Position numbers and translations under genes: made by a program. Below the pieces are notes generated by a model, which worked only from the letters and a program-made list of their open reading frames with translations, was not told the origin of the DNA and ran no database searches. Of a stretch of DNA of 64,000 bases, positions 8,526 through 19,327 are shown piece by piece. Positions within the stretch are counted from its first letter, which is position 1; each line of letters opens with the position of its first letter. This DNA comes from Burkholderia savannae (GTDB taxonomy: Bacteria > Pseudomonadota > Gammaproteobacteria > Burkholderiales > Burkholderiaceae): positions 2,294,001-2,358,000 of the forward strand of contig NZ_CP013417.1 of assembly GCF_001524445.2 (NCBI RefSeq), given 5' to 3'.

Positions 8526-9761
8526 TCACACGGATGGTCGAACGAATCGATCCTCATAGAGGATGGCGAACTGGTTCATGGCTGCCTTCCAGTCATGAGC
8601 CGCGCGGCCCCAATGAGCAGTGATGTTGCGCAGTGCCAGCCAGATGCGCTTCGCCGCGGCCTCATCGGTCGGAAAGTGGCCCCGGGTCATGATGATCTTG
8701 CGCAACTGCGAGTTGATGTTCTCGATGGCGTTCGTCGTGTATATAACCTTGCGAACTGCCGGTGGAAAGGCGAAGAACGGAATCACGCGATCCCAGGCGT
8801 TGCGCCATGCCGCACTGTCCGTCGGGAATTTCTGCCCCCACGGCCCGTCGGCAAACGCATCGAGTTCTACCTGGGCCGCTTCCGCGCTGGGCGCGGTGTA
8901 GATCGGGCGAATCACTGCAGCCAGTTCCCTGGGGTCTTTCCAGCACGCGCAATCGAGGCTGCTGCGGATCAGGTGAACGATGCAGGTCTGCAACGTGGTC
9001 GACGCAAACACTGCCGCCAGCGCCTCGGGCATTCCCTTGAGGCCGTCGGTCACGGCGATCAGGATGTCGTTGACGCCGCGCGTCCTGAGATCGTTGAACA
9101 CCTTCGTCCAGAACTTGGCGCCTTCGGTATTCTCGATCCACAGGCCCAGGATATCGCGTGTACCGTCGGGCAGAATGCCCAGCGCAAGGTAGACCGCCTT
9201 GTTGCGCACCACGGCGTCTTCGCGGATCTTGACCCGCAGCGCGTCGAAGAACACCACCGGATACATCGGCTCAAGCGGCCGGGCCTGCCAGGCAGTCACT
9301 TCGGCCATGACCTCGTCGGTGACCGAGCTGATGAAATCGGGCGAGACCCCGGTGCCGTATTGTTCCAGCAAAAAGCCCTGAATCTCGCGCACGGTCATGC
9401 CCCGGGCATACATGGCGACGATCTTGTCGTCGAAGCCCGTGAAGCGTCGTTCGTGTTTGGGAATCAGCAGCGGTTCGAAGCTGCCGTCGCGATCGCGCGG
9501 GACCTCGATACGAATCGGACCATCCTCGGTCAGGACTGTCTTGGCACCCGTGCCGTTGCGCTGGTTGGTGACGGCGCCGGGCGTATAGCCGAGATGATGG
9601 CTCATCTCTCCACCCAGCGCCCGCTCGATCAGGGCCTTCTTCAGGGCCAGCGTCGCGGCATTGATCGCTTCAGCCGTCATCGGCCCGTTGCCGAACTGTT
9701 CAAGCAACTCGGCAGGAATCGCCGGCAGCTCCGCCGGCTTGGCTTTCGGTTTGCGAGGCAT
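8526..9761 (-). CDS. IS256-family (mutator-type) transposase
   Basis: A 411-residue transposase of normal family length. The N-terminus carries MTAEAINAATLALKKALIER and the family block HHLGYTPGA. The DDE core shows Asp in FFDALRVKIRE, Asp in AVTDGLKGMPEAL followed by CIVHLIRSS, and Glu in YTTNAIENINSQLRK. It cuts and pastes or copies the element through circular intermediates, as known for IS256. The ATG at 9761 follows a GGAGAAC box (AGGAGAACATATG). The gene is intact, so the element may be active. Its GC-rich codon use differs from the AT-richer immunity genes on both sides, consistent with later arrival. Confidence 0.95.
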   Translation of the reverse strand: MPRKPKAKPAELPAIPAELLEQFGNGPMTAEAINAATLALKKALIERALGGEMSHHLGYTPGAVTNQRNGTGAKTVLTEDGPIRIEVPRDRDGSFEPLLIPKHERRFTGFDDKIVAMYARGMTVREIQGFLLEQYGTGVSPDFISSVTDEVMAEVTAWQARPLEPMYPVVFFDALRVKIREDAVVRNKAVYLALGILPDGTRDILGLWIENTEGAKFWTKVFNDLRTRGVNDILIAVTDGLKGMPEALAAVFASTTLQTCIVHLIRSSLDCACWKDPRELAAVIRPIYTAPSAEAAQVELDAFADGPWGQKFPTDSAAWRNAWDRVIPFFAFPPAVRKVIYTTNAIENINSQLRKIIMTRGHFPTDEAAAKRIWLALRNITAHWGRAAHDWKAAMNQFAILYEDRFVRPSV

Positions 9762-9785
9762 ATGTTCTCCTAGCGAGCATGATAT

Positions 9786-9810
9786 GCCTTGAACACGAAA
9801 TTACTGACAG
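9786..9810. repeat. IS256-family right terminal inverted repeat
   Basis: GCCTTGAACACGAAATTACT followed by GACAG; inverse complement of the left end at 8491-8515 at 20 of 25 positions. Confidence 0.75.
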
Positions 9811-9814
9811 TCCC

Positions 9815-9897
9815 TTCGTGCGTGATCCCCACGCCATCCCAAAGCGCCAGCATCATCGGCACGCATGCCGCGCCCTTTTTTTCCGGCTGTTGCTCTC
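9815..9897 (-). pseudogene. 83-bp fragment of the pore-forming effector gene
   Basis: On the minus strand this encodes KGAACVPMMLALWDGVGITH. It is almost identical in DNA to 12899-12980 inside the intact effector gene. Homology stops abruptly on both sides, at the IS256 end and near 9897. It is the last trace of the upstream part of the effector copy destroyed by the element. The 118 bp from 9898 to 10015 show no recognisable content. Confidence 0.85.
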
Positions 9898-10015
9898 GGT
9901 TTGAGTGACAGCGATCAGGTTGATAACATATAGTCGCCAATTTCTCTCGTCGACACTGCAAATTAAAATTCTCACATGACATGCCATTCAGAACCAAAAA
10001 TATACGACACTTATA

Positions 10016-10735
10016 TCAATATCTAAAATACAACGTCCCAAGACCGGGCCGTCTCTCGGCCTTCCTCGCCGCCTTACTTCTAGCCGGCAAATCCACACTC
10101 TTCACATCACGCCAACCCAAAGATTGGAATATTCCCTCAGCCATAACAACAAATGGCATAAATTTCCTAGAAATTCTATAGGCAATAATGGCGTAAATCA
10201 CAAGACTAATCAGCCCCCCTCCCCCCATCAATCCCACGAAACTCCTCCAATCGTCATCATGGTTAACCAAAAAAATTCCCGCCATAACGCCACACGATCC
10301 CAAGAAAATAAAAGCGAATGCCATAAAAAACCACTTCAGGGAATTTTTATAGTGCGCAATTCTCCCTCTCGAACAATGCGGATATAGAGCAATGGTACGA
10401 TCTTCAGGTTTGAGAACGGCAAAACTTCGATATGTACCATCCCGCAGCAATTCAGCAACTACTTCGACTTCGTCGCCATTTTTGAATGGCGACCACATCA
10501 ACCACCCCGTTATTTTCTTACCGTTAAGTTCAAATTGAACCTTATCAGCCTCTTCCTTGATCCCCGCCAGAGATGCCAATCCGACTGCTCCTCCCGAGCC
10601 AGCCAGCGCCGCCGCGACCGCGGTAAGTCCCGCAGCTGATCGATCGGCATCGCTCAGGAGAAAATCTCCCGTCGCTCGCTCCTTACTGAAATTACTTACG
10701 ACCCCTCGCAAAATCACCGCTCGTCCATTATCCAT
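10016..10735 (-). CDS. Two-TM membrane protein, putative immunity protein of the intact effector (copy 4)
   Basis: This 239-residue protein starts 8 bp after the stop of the intact pore-forming effector, the classic place for its immunity gene. Layout: residues 1-36 soluble (MDNGRAVILRG, GDFLLSDADRSAAG), 37-58 Gly/Ala-rich hydrophobic stretch, 60-130 soluble with GWLMWSPFKNGDEVEVVAE and ALYPHCSRGR, membrane helices 134-157 and 167-186, and a basic tail ending RPGLGTLYFRY. No signal peptide is present; the helices should place it in the inner membrane, where a colicin-like pore would insert. Four relatives, complete or broken, lie downstream, each with the same sequence hallmarks. The immunity role is inferred from position and topology. 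Confidence 0.8.
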   Translation of the reverse strand: MDNGRAVILRGVVSNFSKERATGDFLLSDADRSAAGLTAVAAALAGSGGAVGLASLAGIKEEADKVQFELNGKKITGWLMWSPFKNGDEVEVVAELLRDGTYRSFAVLKPEDRTIALYPHCSRGRIAHYKNSLKWFFMAFAFIFLGSCGVMAGIFLVNHDDDWRSFVGLMGGGGLISLVIYAIIAYRISRKFMPFVVMAEGIFQSLGWRDVKSVDLPARSKAARKAERRPGLGTLYFRY

Positions 10736-10743
10736 ATGCGCTC

Positions 10744-13700
10744 CTACCCGTTTTGCTTCGCTTTTCCTGTCTCCACCGTCTCTTCAGCTTTGAAGCCAAC
10801 AGCCACTAATGCCTTGTCGAATGCTTCATCTTGCTTCTTAATATCCGATACCATTTTATATTTCCCCTCCCTCCCGAACACCGAATCGAGTATCGCGTTC
10901 TGCAAATCATCATTGCTTAGCGTCCAAATCACGACTTGAATAGCGATAACAGCCACCTGCATTTCCCAGCTAGCCATAAACAAGAGCACTCTACCCATTA
11001 CCATGGCCCCAACTCGTTCGGCAGCGACAGCTGCGACTTCCTGACCCGCCGCAATGGCTGCCTTGCGCATGGTCGCATCGACAATACCTTGCCCGATACG
11101 GTCGAGAATAACGATACGAATCTTTCGACCGGTAACGTTCGATGCAATTCGCTCGAAAAATGGTGCCGATGAACTCAAAGCAGTTAAACCGAATGCTACC
11201 GTCGCTCCAAATCCGAAAATGCCTTTACCAGCATAAAGAAGGCCGATCAGCCGTTCGCCATTATTCCATTTCCCCCTGGCGTCCATGAAATCGAGCATCA
11301 TCCCGACGCCTCCAGCAATCGCTCCGCAATACCCACCGATTATTTTGAGATTCTTGGCTCCCTGTTCGAACTTGAGTGCCTCCAAAGGCTTAAGCGCAAC
11401 CTCCGCTGCTGCCCCCGCTACCGAAAAACACGCTCCCCCCAACTCCGCCCAATCCCGCTTTTCCTTATCCTTCTTATTGATCAGCTTGATCAGAGCAAAC
11501 ACCTCGATCAGCCCGATCACGCCTACGAGACCCACGCTCTCGCGCACCTTGATCGCGCGCCACCGCCTGGAAAGAACATTCGATCCTTCGGTCTCGGCGA
11601 CGGCCGAGGTGGCCATTCGAAACGCCTCCGGCGAACTTCTCCCCATTCGGCGTTGAGCCTGATATTCACCGAGGAACTTGCTGCGCAGTTGCGGCTCGAT
11701 TTTAGCTTGCAGCAGAACGAGTTCTTTCACCTCGTCGCTCTTGATGCCCACCCTCAGCATGAACACGGAGTTGATGATCGCCTCGCTCACCCCGTTGCCG
11801 AGATTCTGCAGGTTGAATCCCTTGAACGAGAACCGCTGAAAGATGAGGTGCCCTACGCTAACCGCGGCCTTGTCGACGCCCTTATCGTGCATCGCCTGAT
11901 CGACGGCATTGAGCTGCTTGGCCTGCTTGCTCATCTCGTCCATCTTTCCGTAGAACTCCGCGAACTTCTTCAGCTTCTCGCAGGCCTCCGCGAATGCATT
12001 GAAGCCTTCTCCCGCCATGCCCAGCAGCGTGGTCTTGTGCGCCTCCGCCCGCGCCAGCGCCAGCTTGAGCGCTTCCTTCGACTCCTTCTGATTGCTGGCC
12101 ACCATCCGCCAGATCAAACTTTCCGGCTTGGTCGGGTCGAGGCGGTCGATCAACTTGTTCAATGCCGCAACGCCGCTCGAATCGGCACTCAGCCCGACGA
12201 TCGCATGGAAAATGACGAACTCGAACGCCACCCCGTCGAAGCCGTTCTGATCGTGATAATCTTCGAGCGCGGCGAGAAAGAGCGGCGCGTCCAGCCAGTT
12301 CGCGACATCCGCCGTACGCTGCGCGAGCAACGCTTGCTTCTGGTCCTGAATGCGTTGATACAGGATGCGGAACACGTCGATACGCTTGACGTTCCCTTTC
12401 GCGCTTCCCGGTTTGCCCGATGTATCGTCCGCCAGCTTCTCGCGGTACTTTGACCAATCTTGCACGCTCCCGGTAGCGGTGTCCTGATCGATCCTCCGGG
12501 CCCGATTTTCCTCGATCCTCGGCTTGGCCTCCACATACTTGCGCGCGCGAGTCATCGCGTCCTGATACGCAGGCGAAGAAGGCGCCGCGCGAAACTGCGT
12601 GATCTGCCTCGCGTACGACGGCGGCACGCCGTTTTCCCCCATCCACTGGTAGTCGCTCCAGAACTGCTGATCCGCCGGCGTCTTCGCGGCCGCCTTTTGC
12701 TTCGCAACCGCGTCCGGGTAATACCAGCTCGTGCTGCCGGGCGTCGCGGGACTATGGTCGAATGTCGCCTTTCTGCGCGCGCCGGCTTCCACCGCGAGCT
12801 TCGCCTGATCGATCCATTGCAGCGCATTGATCCTGAGCGCCTGCTCGTCGCAATACTGCAGAAAACGCGCCTGCGCGTCGTTTCGGAAGCCGTTCAATTC
12901 ATGCGTGATCCCCACGCCATCCCAAAGCGCCAGCATCATCGGCACGCATGCCGCGCCCTTTTCTTTCCGGCTGTTGCTCTCGGCATGCTTCACCAACTCG
13001 GCCGCCGGGCTCAGCTTCGCGCCTGCCGCGGCCTTGTTGCGCATGGTCCACGGATAACGCGACGTGCAAGTCTGCAGACGGGCGTCCCGAAACGCTCCCA
13101 ATTCGCCGAAGCTGACGGCCTCGGGCAGCTCCGTGCTTTGCAGGCCGACGGGCTCCCCCTTTGCGGTGGTCGCGACAGCAGGCGCATATTCGATGACGTG
13201 TTGCAGATTGGTCTCGGTCAGCGGCGCCGAATACGTTCCCGTCTTCGGCGCCGATATCCACTTCGCGGGCTCGATGAGCTGCATGCGCTTTTTGCGCAGG
13301 CTCGCCGCCTGCGCATCCCGCGCGCCGTAGCGTTTGACGGTGTCCCGACTCCACGGCCATTCGCTGAACGCGACCCAGACGTTGCCGCACTGATGCGGCT
13401 TTTCGATGACGAGATATTGGAGGCGCGACGCGCTGTGCCCTGTGCGTCGACATGCTTGCGGCGCATCGATTCTTTTCGCGCTCGCGGTATCCAGTTGCTT
13501 CCACAACGAGCCATCCGGTGCAACCGAATACACTTCCCAATAGTACGCACCGCGAGCGCCCAGTTCGTAGAACAGATAGACGAAACCCTCGCGCAGTTGG
13601 CGCAAGCCGTACTTGCCTTGCGTCAACGCCACACCCGTGACGCTCTTATCGTCGAACGAACCGAGTGCCGGCGCGCCGAACGATTTCGGCACCACCGCAT

Positions 13701-13767
13701 AGCGCGACGGGTAGACCGCCAACCCCTGAAGCTTGCAAACGTCGCACCGATCGTCGCTTCCCGCCAT
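10744..13767 (-). CDS. T6SS effector, VasX/BTH_I2691-like pore-forming toxin
   Basis: A 1007-residue protein with the N-terminal hallmark of VasX-type effectors: a CxxC pair (Cys8, Cys11) followed by GLAVYPSRYAVVP, then GLRQLREGFVYLFYE. The middle is helical and charged. The C-terminal quarter has several hydrophobic helices (about 745-766, 806-822, 840-862 and 925-950, the last ASWEMQVAVIAIQVVIW), as in colicin-like pore formers that dissipate the inner-membrane potential of a target cell. The DUF4123 adaptor gene ends 14 bp upstream, with vgrG before that, the usual order for loading a cargo effector on a spike. A two-helix membrane protein (putative immunity) follows by 8 bp. Family assignment is from memory of BTH_I2691-type effectors; pore formation is inferred. 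Confidence 0.85.
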   Translation of the reverse strand: MAGSDDRCDVCKLQGLAVYPSRYAVVPKSFGAPALGSFDDKSVTGVALTQGKYGLRQLREGFVYLFYELGARGAYYWEVYSVAPDGSLWKQLDTASAKRIDAPQACRRTGHSASRLQYLVIEKPHQCGNVWVAFSEWPWSRDTVKRYGARDAQAASLRKKRMQLIEPAKWISAPKTGTYSAPLTETNLQHVIEYAPAVATTAKGEPVGLQSTELPEAVSFGELGAFRDARLQTCTSRYPWTMRNKAAAGAKLSPAAELVKHAESNSRKEKGAACVPMMLALWDGVGITHELNGFRNDAQARFLQYCDEQALRINALQWIDQAKLAVEAGARRKATFDHSPATPGSTSWYYPDAVAKQKAAAKTPADQQFWSDYQWMGENGVPPSYARQITQFRAAPSSPAYQDAMTRARKYVEAKPRIEENRARRIDQDTATGSVQDWSKYREKLADDTSGKPGSAKGNVKRIDVFRILYQRIQDQKQALLAQRTADVANWLDAPLFLAALEDYHDQNGFDGVAFEFVIFHAIVGLSADSSGVAALNKLIDRLDPTKPESLIWRMVASNQKESKEALKLALARAEAHKTTLLGMAGEGFNAFAEACEKLKKFAEFYGKMDEMSKQAKQLNAVDQAMHDKGVDKAAVSVGHLIFQRFSFKGFNLQNLGNGVSEAIINSVFMLRVGIKSDEVKELVLLQAKIEPQLRSKFLGEYQAQRRMGRSSPEAFRMATSAVAETEGSNVLSRRWRAIKVRESVGLVGVIGLIEVFALIKLINKKDKEKRDWAELGGACFSVAGAAAEVALKPLEALKFEQGAKNLKIIGGYCGAIAGGVGMMLDFMDARGKWNNGERLIGLLYAGKGIFGFGATVAFGLTALSSSAPFFERIASNVTGRKIRIVILDRIGQGIVDATMRKAAIAAGQEVAAVAAERVGAMVMGRVLLFMASWEMQVAVIAIQVVIWTLSNDDLQNAILDSVFGREGKYKMVSDIKKQDEAFDKALVAVGFKAEETVETGKAKQNG

Positions 13768-13781
13768 TTTTCATTCCTTGA

Positions 13782-14789
13782 TCAATTGATGGGCGCGGCT
13801 CGGCGAGCCTCGCGAATCTCGTCCCACTGCGCGTCGTCCAGCTCGGCGACGGCGCGACTGTAGTAGACGTCCTCCGGACGCGCGCGCAGCAACGTCTGCA
13901 TCAACGGATGCAAATCGAAGTCCGGCCCCGACTCGAGTGCGTGAAACGCGAACAATTCCAGATCGGCCGGATCGCTCAAGCCATATCGCCGCGCACGAAG
14001 CAAACTGTCCGGCATGCGGGCGAAGTCTTCACGTCGAACGACACCGCCGTCCGCGCGCATGCGCATCCACGCGCGATTGATCGGCCTGACATCGGACAAC
14101 GCCATCCACTGCGCGTCGTCGAACCCGACGAAGCGGCCTCGCGCCGGAGCGCGCTCGCCCGCAATCGCGCATGCGTGATCCGTCAGTTGTCCCCAGCGAT
14201 CCACGGTGCACCATCTGGCAATGGGGCCCAGCAGGCGGCAACGTTGATCGTCGCGACACACCCGCCATACGCCCTCGAAAGCCGCCGGGTCGGCCAACGC
14301 CAGCAGTCTCTGCCCCGGTCGATCGGAACGCTGCTGAATCGCCACGTTCGCGATGTGATGCGCGATTTCCGCCAATGACGCATCGCCGAACAACAGCGCG
14401 CCGATACGATGGCCTCGCCCCTCGGCCAGCGCACCCGGCCGCCAATCCTCCAAGGCCGCTCGCAGTGCGATGCGACACGCGTCGATCGAATGCTGACGCA
14501 TGAAATCCAGCTCGACCAATGACGGCCAATAATCCGAATCAATCTGCCCCGGACGCAGTTGCACGTCGAGCGTCGAATGTGCGCCATCTGCGCGCAGCGC
14601 CTTCGATACTTCGGAGTCCGCCTCCTGAAGCATCGCCGGCCCGATCAGCAACACGATGCGCGTGGCGCCGCCTTGCGCCGCGCATCGCTGCTGCAGTTGC
14701 CCCAACAGCGCGTCCTCGGGCGAAGCCGATTCGCGGCCCGCAATCGCGTCGCTCGCTCGCGGCTCTGAAAGCATCTGTTCTCGAACCAT
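13782..14789 (-). CDS. DUF4123 T6SS effector adaptor (Tap/Tec-like)
   Basis: A 335-residue protein lying between vgrG (3 bp away) and the pore-forming effector (14 bp away). Its middle contains the early DUF4123 strand IVLLIGPAML and later hydrophobic/Trp-rich stretches (GVWRVCRDDQRCRLLGPIAR). The C-terminal part carries FAFHALESGPDFDLHPLMQ. DUF4123 proteins are cytoplasmic chaperones that fasten a specific effector to the tip of its cognate VgrG and are not themselves secreted. The tight spacing implies co-translation. I assign the family mainly from this position and the short motif, so the domain label is good but not certain. Confidence 0.8.
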   Translation of the reverse strand: MVREQMLSEPRASDAIAGRESASPEDALLGQLQQRCAAQGGATRIVLLIGPAMLQEADSEVSKALRADGAHSTLDVQLRPGQIDSDYWPSLVELDFMRQHSIDACRIALRAALEDWRPGALAEGRGHRIGALLFGDASLAEIAHHIANVAIQQRSDRPGQRLLALADPAAFEGVWRVCRDDQRCRLLGPIARWCTVDRWGQLTDHACAIAGERAPARGRFVGFDDAQWMALSDVRPINRAWMRMRADGGVVRREDFARMPDSLLRARRYGLSDPADLELFAFHALESGPDFDLHPLMQTLLRARPEDVYYSRAVAELDDAQWDEIREARRAAPIN

Positions 14790-14792
14790 GAC

Positions 14793-17669
<2,877 letters not shown>

Positions 17670-18128
17670 GGCTTGTCCGTTCAGTGGGCCGGGCGCGCGA
17701 CGATCCGCGGGGCCGGGTTCATGTATTGGGGCGCGACGCCACGTGCTCTTGCGACTCGGGGCACGGGTTGTTCGTCGCTGCGCGTATGCGCGCTCGTCTC
17801 CTCGGCTGCCGACGCGCATGATGTCCGCATTGCTCGCCGTTCGCGGCGCTCGCTATCCACGGCGCGCTCGTGCGCCGTTGCCCCGCGAACGAACGCGCGT
17901 GCGGACACACGCGAACGAAGCAATGCGGGCCACTGCAGGAAGCGAGAGACGTGGGTGCGGAAATTCATCGATAGTCCGTTCAACATGCAAATGTTCGATG
18001 CCTTCATCGGGACGGCGCGCACGGCTCGCCACATCCACGCACCCGCAACGCGGAGTCAGCATCGAACGCGTGGGGCATGCAACGTTATCGAATATCATGA
18101 GTTGCATATCCGGCCGATGCGCACACCG
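17670..18128. other. Gap upstream of vgrG
   Basis: About 460 bp without a credible gene. Short frames exist on both strands but are Arg/Ala-rich and unlike any family. The stretch probably holds the vgrG promoter. I see no clear terminator or operator. Confidence 0.4.
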
Positions 18129-18624
18129 TCATCTTCCGTTCGAGCACGAATCCTTATTTTCAGAACACAACACGACGCGCCCACCATCGCCCTGCTTCCC
18201 GGATATGCAGAAGGCTCCTCTATATATGGGCCCCTCAGCCTTCCCTCCGGGCACGACCGCGAAGTTGCACCACTTACCGATATCGAACCGCTTCGGTGGC
18301 GTCGGCACCGTTGCCCCGGGAATCGATTGACCGTAAACGATGCAATCGCCGCGCTTCAGATACACGGGAGGAGCGTTGGCCGGCACTCCGGCCTGCCGGT
18401 AGACGACCATCTGGACTGACAGGTCCTGTCGCTCTGCTCACTCCGATGAAGCCAAGCCGCATTTCGGATTTCCCATCTTCATCTCGCCTCGGAAGGCAAG
18501 CAGCCGGCTTTCCATCGATCCGCATGACATCGAGCCTAATCGGGCCTTTTGACATTGCCATAGCCGACGCAAAATCGGCGCACGACACAATACCCATCAA
18601 GCATTCCAGAAGAACTCTATGCAT
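18129..18624 (-). pseudogene. Frameshifted second copy of the periplasmic putative immunity gene
   Basis: The first part (from ATG at 18624) encodes a signal-peptide-like start (MHRVLLECLMGIVSCADFAS) and MSKGPIRLDVMRIDGKPAAC, then GFIGVSRATGPVSP. Near 18410-18415 the frame changes. The family sequence continues one frame over as PPVYLKRGDCIVYGQSIPG, KRFDIGKWCNFAVVPGG and YRGAFCISG, ending at 18129. Together these match the intact neighbour at 18833-19327 along its whole length. The C-terminal half is open from an internal ATG (18410) but would lack a signal peptide. A tandem duplicate that has since been inactivated is the simplest reading. Confidence 0.8.
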
Positions 18625-18832
18625 GCTCAAGGGTTTGTCGACATGAGCGACCGATCGGCGACGTGATGGCTTGCTTCCGATGGCGACGTGGATGCGAACG
18701 CGGCGCGTACAAGCCCTGCTGACGCGACGTCGGATCGCTAAACCACGCAAGAAATCCACGTGACGCCGAGCGACTCGTATCCGTATATGCCCCACCACTG
18801 CTGGCGCTGGGTTCAGAGAGACGCTCATGCGG

Positions 18833-19327
18833 CTATTTTCCGCTCGGGCACGGATCCTGATCCTCCTCGGGCAACACGACGCGCCCGCCGCCGTCCGGCG
18901 TCGGGCGCACGCAGAACCCGCCCCTGTATATCGTGGTCCCGTGTTCGTCGGACGTGATGACCGAGAAGTTGTACCACTTGTCGACATCGAATGACCTCGG
19001 CGGCGTCTTCAATGTCATCCCTGGCATCGTCTGGCCGTACACAATGCATTCGCCGCGTTTCAAATAGACGGGCTGCTCGTCGTCCGACGCTTTGATGCCC
19101 CAATAGATCACGGCCGGAGTAGTTGGCCCTGTCGCCCTACTGATTCCCGCGACGTAGAGACGTACCGATTGCCCGCCTCCGTTATCGTCTGCAGGAATAC
19201 AAGCTACCGGCTTTCCATTGATTCGCTTCAGTGCGATACGAATCGGCCCCTTCGACATCGCCGCAGCATATGAAATGCAACAGATCGACAATACGAATAT
19301 AACGCTATTTCGGAAGATTCGACGCAT
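18833..19327 (-). CDS. Periplasmic protein, putative immunity to the VgrG metallopeptidase
   Basis: A 164-residue protein with a clear Sec signal (MRRIFRNSVIFVLSICCIS, then AAA before MSKGP). The mature part has GKPVACIP, GISRATGP, YLKRGECIVYGQTMPG, FDVDKWYNFSVI and YRGGFCV, a compact beta-rich protein with three cysteines. It starts 23 bp inside the end of the VgrG-metallopeptidase gene in another frame, so the two are translationally linked. VgrG2b of Pseudomonas aeruginosa, which carries the same kind of C-terminal peptidase, acts in the periplasm and is neutralised there; by analogy this exported protein is a good immunity candidate. That role is inferred. I prefer the ATG at 19327 (AGGATCCGAAGG before it) to the one at 19354. 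Confidence 0.7.
   Translation of the reverse strand: MRRIFRNSVIFVLSICCISYAAAMSKGPIRIALKRINGKPVACIPADDNGGGQSVRLYVAGISRATGPTTPAVIYWGIKASDDEQPVYLKRGECIVYGQTMPGMTLKTPPRSFDVDKWYNFSVITSDEHGTTIYRGGFCVRPTPDGGGRVVLPEEDQDPCPSGK

Larger units (their letters stand above)
8491..9810 (-). mobile_element. IS256-family insertion sequence
   Basis: An element of about 1.32 kb with one transposase gene and imperfect terminal inverted repeats (8491-8515 and 9786-9810, 20 of 25 positions identical, inner part GTGTTCAAGGC perfect). Outer limits could extend a few G/C bases on each side. The flanking sequences show no matching 8-9 bp target duplication. The two flanks also correspond to parts of the effector about 1.8 kb apart in the intact copy. 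This suggests that adjacent DNA was deleted after, or during, insertion. Confidence 0.85.

Noticed and set aside
9898..10015. Short gene between IS256 and the intact immunity gene
   Set aside because: The only open frame merges the effector scrap with unrelated AT-rich DNA; no start signal or family resemblance.
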